Shown: positions 59,103 to 64,000 of the stretch, piece by piece | Layout of the letters: each line of letters begins with the position of its first letter | Position numbering within the stretch: position 1 is the stretch's first letter | Assembly: GCF_900168055.1 (NCBI RefSeq) | Contig: NZ_FUYS01000002.1 | Coordinates: 620,888-684,887 of the forward strand | Direction: 5' to 3' | DNA: 64,000 bases | Origin: Parapedobacter luteus | GTDB taxonomy: Bacteria > Bacteroidota > Bacteroidia > Sphingobacteriales > Sphingobacteriaceae | Notes under the pieces: generated by a model | Told to the model about the DNA's origin: nothing | Databases searched by the model: none | What the model saw: only the letters and a program-made list of their open reading frames with translations | Translations under genes and position numbers: made by a program

Positions 59103-60089
59103 TCATTTCCCAAACTTCTCTTGCAGGCTTTTCAACATGTCAGCGGTTATGGGGCCAGGCTTTTGTTTAGGGCGTTGATGATGCTGTTGTGCATGGTCAC
59201 GTTTCTCCTGCTTAGGCTGTGCGGTACCGGGAGCGGGCTTCGGTTGGTTCTCCGATTTATTTGTGACAGCACGTTGTTCCTTTTGCTTTGCCCGAAATCG
59301 CTGCCATATCGCATCCAAACATTTTTTTGTATACAATGGAAAATCGCCCTGCATCATCCATGAATAATAACTGGGTTCAATGGCGAATACCTCTTCGACG
59401 GTGCGCCCTTTGTGTTTACCGAAGTTGAACACTTCTTCACCTTGTTCATTGAAGACCATCCGTCCCGCAAAATCCACTGGTCGGGTTAGGTTCGTAAACC
59501 GGTGCAGCGCTTCGACATCGTTGACCACCGGTACGCATTTATTGCCGAGCTTATCTTCCCATTCCATGCCTTGGTATCGATCCAATTGTGATTTCAACAC
59601 TTCGTAGGTAGCCTTTACATCGTTTTCGGCACTGTGGGCATTATTCAGTTCACAATTGCAATAGAAGCGGTAAGCCGCCTTCAACGTGCGCTGCTCCATT
59701 TGATGGAAGATGTTTTGCACGTCGACGAAGTGCCGTCCCTCCAATGAAAAATCAACGCCCGCGCGGATAAACTCTTCCATGAGCATCGGAATGTCAAACT
59801 TATTGGAGTTGTATCCTGCCAAATCCGAGTCTCCGATAAAGTCGGCTAATTCTTGAGCCACTTCCTTAAAAACCGGGGCGTCCTGAATATCTTTATCATA
59901 AATACCGTGAAACAAAGACGATTCCATCGGTATAGGAATTCCGGGATTAATTTTAAGCGTTTTTACCTCTTCACTGCCATCTGGAAAAACCTTGAGGATG
60001 GAGATTTCCACAATGCGGTCTGCAGACACATTGACGCCCGTTGTCTCCAAGTCAAAAAATGCCAGTGGACGGTTTAATTTGAGATTCAT
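59103..60089 (-). CDS. DnaQ-like 3-5 exonuclease (DEDDh)
   Basis: The protein has 328 residues from the ATG at 60087-60089. The exonuclease fold covers residues 1-175. Motif I is FFDLETTG, motif II has the Asp in GYNSNKFDIPML, and motif III is HSAENDVKAT with the catalytic His. A further domain follows with NFGKHKGRTVEEV, as in Bacteroidota exonuclease-like proteins. The last about 60 residues are a charged, Lys/Gln/Pro-rich tail. It may act in DNA proofreading or repair. It is not a PolC part. Confidence 0.88.
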   Translation of the reverse strand: MNLKLNRPLAFFDLETTGVNVSADRIVEISILKVFPDGSEEVKTLKINPGIPIPMESSLFHGIYDKDIQDAPVFKEVAQELADFIGDSDLAGYNSNKFDIPMLMEEFIRAGVDFSLEGRHFVDVQNIFHQMEQRTLKAAYRFYCNCELNNAHSAENDVKATYEVLKSQLDRYQGMEWEDKLGNKCVPVVNDVEALHRFTNLTRPVDFAGRMVFNEQGEEVFNFGKHKGRTVEEVFAIEPSYYSWMMQGDFPLYTKKCLDAIWQRFRAKQKEQRAVTNKSENQPKPAPGTAQPKQEKRDHAQQHHQRPKQKPGPITADMLKSLQEKFGK

Positions 60090-60142
60090 GATAAAGTTGT
60101 TTTGCGGAGTGCTTTTAGGTATAGACAAGTGATTAATTGAAA

Positions 60143-60274
60143 TCAGTTAAATAGCATAATACCCAACAGAATACCAACCACCATAATTACATATAGCAGA
60201 ATTTCATTTCCGGCAAAACGTTTATACCGTGTCCAAAAACTATAATCTTCTTTCTCCGGTTGTTTGATTTCCAT
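60143..60274 (-). CDS. 43-residue membrane protein
   Basis: A short frame from the ATG at 60272-60274 encodes MEIKQPEKEDYSFWTRYKRF and then one hydrophobic helix (EILLYVIMVVGILLGIMLF). An exact -7 element lies 7 bases upstream, which strongly supports transcription. The charged N-terminus and single helix suggest a small inner-membrane protein with a cytoplasmic N-terminus. The function is unknown. Confidence 0.7.
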   Translation of the reverse strand: MEIKQPEKEDYSFWTRYKRFAGNEILLYVIMVVGILLGIMLFN

Positions 60275-60281
60275 TGCGACG

Positions 60282-60289
60282 CAAAGGTA
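60282..60289 (-). promoter_or_regulatory. -7 element of the 43-residue protein gene
   Basis: The minus strand reads TACCTTTG, seven bases before the ATG, so the leader would be nearly absent. Confidence 0.55.
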
Positions 60290-60336
60290 AACATTATTTC
60301 CGATTCTACCCCCATGCTGCCGCGTTAGTTACTCCG

Positions 60337-60561
60337 TTATAATTCGTATTCCATATGCTCGCAGCTTATGCCTGCGGTCATCAGCAGTTGCACAACCGCC
60401 TCGGGCTCAAAATCTAAGGCCACCACACGAAGAATCCGATCACAGTCTTCCAGGTCAAAACTCCATTGCCTGATGGCATCGATCGACCGGAATAATGACG
60501 CAACTCGCTCCACATGCGCAGGGGTGTCCACACTGGTTTTGAAAATAAATACTTCATTCAT
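60337..60561 (-). CDS. Small HMA-like fold protein, function unknown
   Basis: The 74-residue protein (VFIFKTSVDTPAHVERVASL, WSFDLEDCDRILRVVAL, VVQLLMTAGISCEHMEYEL) has the beta-alpha-beta pattern of the ferredoxin-like HMA fold but no CxxC motif. It resembles small conserved proteins in Sphingobacteriaceae. It lies 23 bases downstream of the membrane protein gene and may belong to the ECF sigma operon. Confidence 0.7.
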   Translation of the reverse strand: MNEVFIFKTSVDTPAHVERVASLFRSIDAIRQWSFDLEDCDRILRVVALDFEPEAVVQLLMTAGISCEHMEYEL

Positions 60562-60584
60562 CGTATTCCTGTTTAGTTATGGCG

Positions 60585-60947
60585 TTACACGTCGCCCTTT
60601 TGTTCCTGCTCATCGGCCTCATGCTTCCAGCCACATGCTTTCCAGCGCATATATGCCCCAAAGCGGCTTTTATCTGCCTCGGTCATCGGACTGAAAGCGC
60701 CGTGATCGTCCTTTTTCTTCCATCGGCCTCTCCCCCCCTTCGCCCCGTCTCCGCCGAAGCCGAATAAAATTTTACAGAGGAAAAACAAGGCCACGGCCTG
60801 CCAAAATGTTATCGTGTTTACCCCCAATAAGGCAGGCAACGTATAGTTCCATAACATCATCACCAAATAACCCACCAATATCACGAACGCAGCAGCCATA
60901 ATCGGGATCAATACAAACCGCATTTTACTTTTAAATAACTTTTCCAT
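60585..60947 (-). CDS. Two-helix membrane protein downstream of the ECF sigma gene
   Basis: The 120-residue protein has two hydrophobic helices (FVLIPIMAAAFVILVGYLVMML and ITFWQAVALFFLCKILFGF), then a glycine- and lysine-rich loop (GDGAKGGRGRWKKKDDHG) and a charged tail with RFGAYMRWKACGWKHE. No known anti-sigma domain is visible, but its start is 9 bases after the ECF sigma stop, so an anti-sigma-like or envelope-stress role is possible. Confidence 0.75.
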   Translation of the reverse strand: MEKLFKSKMRFVLIPIMAAAFVILVGYLVMMLWNYTLPALLGVNTITFWQAVALFFLCKILFGFGGDGAKGGRGRWKKKDDHGAFSPMTEADKSRFGAYMRWKACGWKHEADEQEQKGDV

Positions 60948-60956
60948 GTTTACTTA

Positions 60957-61499
60957 TCAATCAATTAATTCATCATAAAAAATTTTCAGCTGTTTCCTCA
61001 AGTGCAACACCGCGTGGTGCTTCCGCGACACCAGTTTGCCAACGGGTTCGCCGGTGAATTCGGCGATCTCCGCGAAAGGAATACACTCCAGTTCATGCCA
61101 CACGAATACATCCCGTTGTGCCGGAGGCAACTCATCCAAGGCGGCATAAAACCGCTGCCAGATCACACGTTCGCGATAAGCGGTCTCCGGATTGCTATCG
61201 GTAACCATGGAACCCACAGCCTGCACGGCATCCTCTTCCCCATTCGCTTGGTATTTCAGCGGCACTTCCGATTTTTTTCGCCGTTTATCGATAATTTTAT
61301 TTCTTGCTACGCGGTAAAGCCACGCCCCCATTTGTTCAACCGGCCGCGTGTTAATTACCGCACTCAGCTGATACCACACGTCCTGCAAGATGTCCTCTGC
61401 ATCAGCGTCATTATTTACATATTTCCGGATAAAGCCAAGCAACCCGTTTCGATGGGACGTTATGGTCGCTGTGATTTTGCTTTGTTTTTCCTGAGTCAT
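60957..61499 (-). CDS. ECF-type sigma factor
   Basis: The protein has 180 residues from the ATG at 61497-61499 (a GTG lies nine bases upstream). Region 2 reads NGLLGFIRKYVNNDADAEDILQDVWYQL and GAWLYRVARNKIIDKRRKK. Region 4 reads LPPAQRDVFVWHELECIPFAEIAEFTG with a helix-turn-helix. It redirects RNA polymerase in response to a signal, and it is followed by genes for a two-helix membrane protein and two small proteins. It is divergent from the cysteine desulfurase gene. Confidence 0.92.
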   Translation of the reverse strand: MTQEKQSKITATITSHRNGLLGFIRKYVNNDADAEDILQDVWYQLSAVINTRPVEQMGAWLYRVARNKIIDKRRKKSEVPLKYQANGEEDAVQAVGSMVTDSNPETAYRERVIWQRFYAALDELPPAQRDVFVWHELECIPFAEIAEFTGEPVGKLVSRKHHAVLHLRKQLKIFYDELID

Positions 61500-61577
61500 T
61501 TTCGGCACATTACCGTAATAGCATCTCGCTGTCTGTTTATATAGACGAATAGGTCATGAAAACATTTCAAAAAATTT

Positions 61578-61598
61578 TACTTTTGTTGCTTACCTTTG
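61578..61598 (+). promoter_or_regulatory. Tandem -7 elements of the second cysteine desulfurase gene
   Basis: TACTTTTG (61578-61585) and TACCTTTG (61591-61598) both match TAnnTTTG. The second ends four bases before the ATG at 61603, so its transcript would be leaderless. Confidence 0.55.
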
Positions 61599-61602
61599 CA
61601 CC

Positions 61603-62739
61603 ATGCAAGTATATTTAGACAATGCAGCCACCACGGCGCTCGACCCCGAAGTCCTCAGCGCCATGGTGGAAACGATGGAAAAATATTATGGTAATCCTTC
61701 GTCCATCCATGCGCATGGCAGGCAGGTAAAGGCCATCGTCGAACAGGCACGTAAGACGGTAGCAAGATTGCTAAACGTGGCCCCCGCCGAGATTTTTTTC
61801 ACATCAGGAGGCACCGAGGCCGACAATACGGCCATCGTACGCGGCATTATCGATCATGGCATCACCCACGCCATCACCTCCCCGTTGGAGCATCATGCGG
61901 TATTACACACACTGGAAGAATTGCAAAAAAGCGGCGTTATCCGCCTCACCCTGCTTAACGTTGATCAGCAAGGGCGTGTAGACCTCCACCAATTGGAAAA
62001 ATTATTGAGCGAAAGCCCGCGTTCATTTGTATCGTTGATGCATGCCAATAACGAAATTGGCACCTTGACAGACATCGAGTACGTGTCGGCACTCTGTAAA
62101 CAATACAATGCGCTTTTCCATTCGGATACGGTGCAAACCATGGGGCACTATGTGCATGACCTGGCGAAGTTGCAGATCGATTTCGTGACGGGCGCTGCGC
62201 ATAAATTCCATGGCCCGAAAGGCGTCGGATTTCTTTATGTAAATCACAACACGAAAATCAAGCCTTTCATTTATGGCGGGGCACAAGAACGCAATATGCG
62301 TGGAGGCACCGAAAATGTCTATGGCATCGTCGGATTGGCCAAAGCGCTTGAGCTCGCCTATGCACACATCGACGAACACCGCCAATACATTCAAGGATTA
62401 AAGGATTACATGATCGCTCAGCTGAAAGCGTCCATCCCGGACATTCGTTTCAATGGAGACATCAGTCCCCAAAACAGTCTGTATACGGTGCTTAACGTTT
62501 CATTTCCCTGTACCGACATTGCGGATATGATGTTATTCAACCTCGACATTTCGGGTATTTCCGCCTCCGGCGGAAGCGCGTGCAGTTCGGGTTCGGACAT
62601 CGGTTCGCATGTGCTCAACGCTATAGGGTCTGACGCCAAACGGCCCTGCGTCCGGTTCTCGTTCTGCAAAAACAACACCCGTCAGGAAATTGATTTCGTG
62701 GTGGGCAAACTACGCGAACTCTGCCTGGAAAAAGCATAA
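61603..62739 (+). CDS. Cysteine desulfurase, IscS/NifS type
   Basis: The 378-residue PLP enzyme starts MQVYLDNAATTALDPEVL. The PLP lysine is in GAAHKFHGPKGVGF, and the active-site Cys loop SGGSACSSGSDIGSHVL marks the longer, IscS-like loop. It takes sulfur from cysteine for Fe-S clusters and tRNA modification. No iscU or scaffold genes are adjacent. It is distinct from the desulfurase encoded in the Mo-cofactor run. Confidence 0.94.
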   Translation: MQVYLDNAATTALDPEVLSAMVETMEKYYGNPSSIHAHGRQVKAIVEQARKTVARLLNVAPAEIFFTSGGTEADNTAIVRGIIDHGITHAITSPLEHHAVLHTLEELQKSGVIRLTLLNVDQQGRVDLHQLEKLLSESPRSFVSLMHANNEIGTLTDIEYVSALCKQYNALFHSDTVQTMGHYVHDLAKLQIDFVTGAAHKFHGPKGVGFLYVNHNTKIKPFIYGGAQERNMRGGTENVYGIVGLAKALELAYAHIDEHRQYIQGLKDYMIAQLKASIPDIRFNGDISPQNSLYTVLNVSFPCTDIADMMLFNLDISGISASGGSACSSGSDIGSHVLNAIGSDAKRPCVRFSFCKNNTRQEIDFVVGKLRELCLEKA

Positions 62740-62841
62740 CGGCGTCCGGCTTCGTACGTCAGATAATTCCCAATTTCTCCAAACATTGGCAGCTACCGGC
62801 TGTTGTCCTTTTAGTAATAAGACATAGAAAGGAGAGCAATC

Positions 62842-63045
62842 ATGGATAGGAAAAATCAAGTAACGGAGAACATTCCAAGCAACAACAGGAACGACAAGCC
62901 ATCAGCAAAAAAGGCAAAGGATGAAAACGAAGTGGTGGCGGAAGCCGAACAGGTAATCGACATGGACAAAGAAAGCTTTGCCGATCGCAATCACAAAAGA
63001 AAACATGATTCCCCGGCGGACGTTAGCAACCCTGGAACGGTGTAG
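62842..63045 (+). CDS. Small, highly charged protein of unknown function
   Basis: The 67-residue protein is almost entirely hydrophilic and probably disordered (NIPSNNRNDKPSAKKAKDEN, DKESFADRNHKRKHD). A good purine-rich ribosome-binding site (AGAAAGGAGAG) stands a few bases before the ATG, unusual for this genome, and supports that it is real. I know no function. Confidence 0.6.
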   Translation: MDRKNQVTENIPSNNRNDKPSAKKAKDENEVVAEAEQVIDMDKESFADRNHKRKHDSPADVSNPGTV

Positions 63046-63384
63046 TTATTCGTCGTCACCGTCCTCCATACTGGTTGCAGCATGAAAAGCAGCCCGCAAT
63101 TCGGACAGGGCATGCAGGTCGCGCTTACTTTCCGCCGCCTGCATGCCCTTTTCATAGACGGCTATGGCATCTGCTTTTCTTTCCAAGGCCTCATATAATT
63201 TAGCTAAATGGTAGTAGGTTCCCACATAATCGGGATGTTTGTCCAGCAACTCCTCATAATACCGAAGTGCATTATCGACTTGCCCCAATTTTAGATATTC
63301 AGTGGCCAGCGCATATTTAAGGAAAGGATCAGACGGACTCTCCGCGAGGAAACCAATCAACTGCTGTAATCGTTCGCTCATCAA
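63046..63384 (-). CDS. Small TPR protein
   Basis: The 112-residue protein consists of three TPR-like units (PFLKYALATEYLKLGQVDNALRYYEELLDKHPDYVGTYYHL in the middle, then LYEALERKADAIAVYEKGMQ). It is cytoplasmic, without a signal. It is likely to be a protein-binding adaptor. It converges without a gap on the charged-protein gene and is divergent from etfB. Confidence 0.85.
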   Translation of the reverse strand: MMSERLQQLIGFLAESPSDPFLKYALATEYLKLGQVDNALRYYEELLDKHPDYVGTYYHLAKLYEALERKADAIAVYEKGMQAAESKRDLHALSELRAAFHAATSMEDGDDE

Positions 63385-63400
63385 CGTACTATTTAAGCCA

Positions 63401-63408
63401 CAAACTTA
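63401..63408 (-). promoter_or_regulatory. -7 element of the small TPR gene
   Basis: The minus strand reads TAAGTTTG, matching TAnnTTTG, 16 bases before the ATG. Confidence 0.45.
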
Positions 63409-63497
63409 CGACTTTTCACGGTACTTCCCGTGTGGAGCGCCATCCTTCCGCTTGTATAAAAGCAAAAGTTTGTCGATGTTTGTAGAAAACCAGTGTT

Positions 63498-64000
63498 ATG
63501 AACATATTAGTATGCATCAGTAACGTTCCGGATACGACCTCGAAAATTACCTTTTCCGACGGCAATACCTCACTCAACACGAGCGGAATTCAATATATCA
63601 TCAATCCGTATGATGAGATCGCGTTATCGAAAGCGATCGGCCTGGCCGAAGGGGGTAAAAGCACGGTGACCGTTCTCAATGTTGGCGAAGCGGGTACCGA
63701 AGCAACCATCAGAAAAGCGCTGGCCACCGGTGCGGATGAGGCTGTCCGTATCGATGCCGCACCCCGTGACGGGTGGTTTGTAGCTCATCAAATAGCCAGT
63801 TATGCCAAAAGCAGATCGTTCGATCTGATTCTGACCGGCAGCGAATCCATCGACTACAACGGCGCACAGGTAACCGCATTTGTCGGGGAGCTCCTGGGTA
63901 TACCCTCGGTGTCCATAGCGAAGAAAATTGAGATAAACGGCGGTATGGCCACCGTCGAACAGGAAATCGAAGGCGGCAAAGAAGTGCTGTCTATCCCGCT
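63498..64000 (+). CDS. etfB: Electron transfer flavoprotein beta subunit, N-terminal part
   Basis: The frame from the ATG at 63498 runs to the window edge (about 167 residues). It starts MNILVCISNVPDTTSKITF and holds YIINPYDEIALSKAIGLAEG, the family's signature region, and DLILTGSESIDYNGAQVTAFVGELLGIP. With the alpha subunit, presumably encoded just beyond the window, it accepts electrons from acyl-CoA dehydrogenases and passes them to the quinone pool. Confidence 0.93.
   Translation, partial: MNILVCISNVPDTTSKITFSDGNTSLNTSGIQYIINPYDEIALSKAIGLAEGGKSTVTVLNVGEAGTEATIRKALATGADEAVRIDAAPRDGWFVAHQIASYAKSRSFDLILTGSESIDYNGAQVTAFVGELLGIPSVSIAKKIEINGGMATVEQEIEGGKEVLSIP

Noticed and set aside
1-64000. 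CRISPR arrays, insertion sequences, prophage and integrase genes
   Set aside because: No spaced repeat array, transposase, integrase or phage structural protein was recognised in any frame.

Overview
The window looks like a chromosomal segment of a Bacteroidota bacterium, most likely of the family Sphingobacteriaceae (Pedobacter, Parapedobacter or Olivibacter type). Four things point there. Many genes are preceded by the Bacteroidota -7 element TAnnTTTG, often with a TTG or TTTG about 20 bases upstream. The primary sigma factor is the short 286-residue form. The gene content is typical: a CPA2 antiporter with stress-protein domains, IorB-like Mo-hydroxylases, a MoaC/MoaB fusion and small conserved Bacteroidota proteins. 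No insertion sequence, prophage, rRNA or CRISPR array is visible; the DNA is gene-dense and looks mostly like core genome.

Layout. 1-9 kb: amino-acid and central metabolism on the minus strand (aspartate kinase, serA, serC, a sigma-54 response regulator, isocitrate dehydrogenase, CPA2 antiporter, FtsX/LolE permease). 9-14 kb: fmt, the primary sigma factor and an M16 peptidase. 14-24 kb, plus strand: a copper ATPase with a small metal-binding protein, a HAD phosphatase, a TauE exporter, a 5-oxoprolinase operon (pxpB-pxpC-pxpA plus an Nramp-type transporter), and a zinc/cadmium-type ATPase. 24-33 kb: a coiled-coil membrane protein, a VCBS/FG-GAP protein, an ABC exporter, a bestrophin-like channel, glucokinase, an AraC regulator, a quinone reductase, a methyltransferase and a DUF2200 protein. 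33-40 kb: a frameshifted fatty-acid desaturase, a two-domain glycosyltransferase preceded by a repeated DNA element, a second RpoD-like sigma factor, a cold-shock protein, a KAS III enzyme and a gene remnant near tRNA-Ser.

40.5-53.3 kb is the most coherent block. It is one minus-strand run of 12 tightly packed genes. It encodes two Tat-exported xanthine-dehydrogenase-family hydroxylases, each with a [2Fe-2S] subunit. With them are a cysteine desulfurase, an XdhC-MocA fusion, MoaA, MoeA, a TauE-like membrane protein, MoaD, MoaE and a MoaC-MoaB fusion. A near-consensus promoter (TTTG-N20-TATATTTG) stands in front of the whole run. It appears to be a largely self-contained module that makes, sulfurates and inserts the Mo-cytosine-dinucleotide cofactor and exports the enzymes.

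53-64 kb: a TPR lipid-or-protein-export type gene of unknown role, small hypothetical genes, a CstB-like persulfide dioxygenase with an adjacent rhodanese, thioredoxin reductase, a DnaQ-like exonuclease, small membrane proteins, an ECF sigma factor, a second cysteine desulfurase, a TPR protein and the start of etfB. Functions are assigned from protein motifs read by eye; no database search was run.
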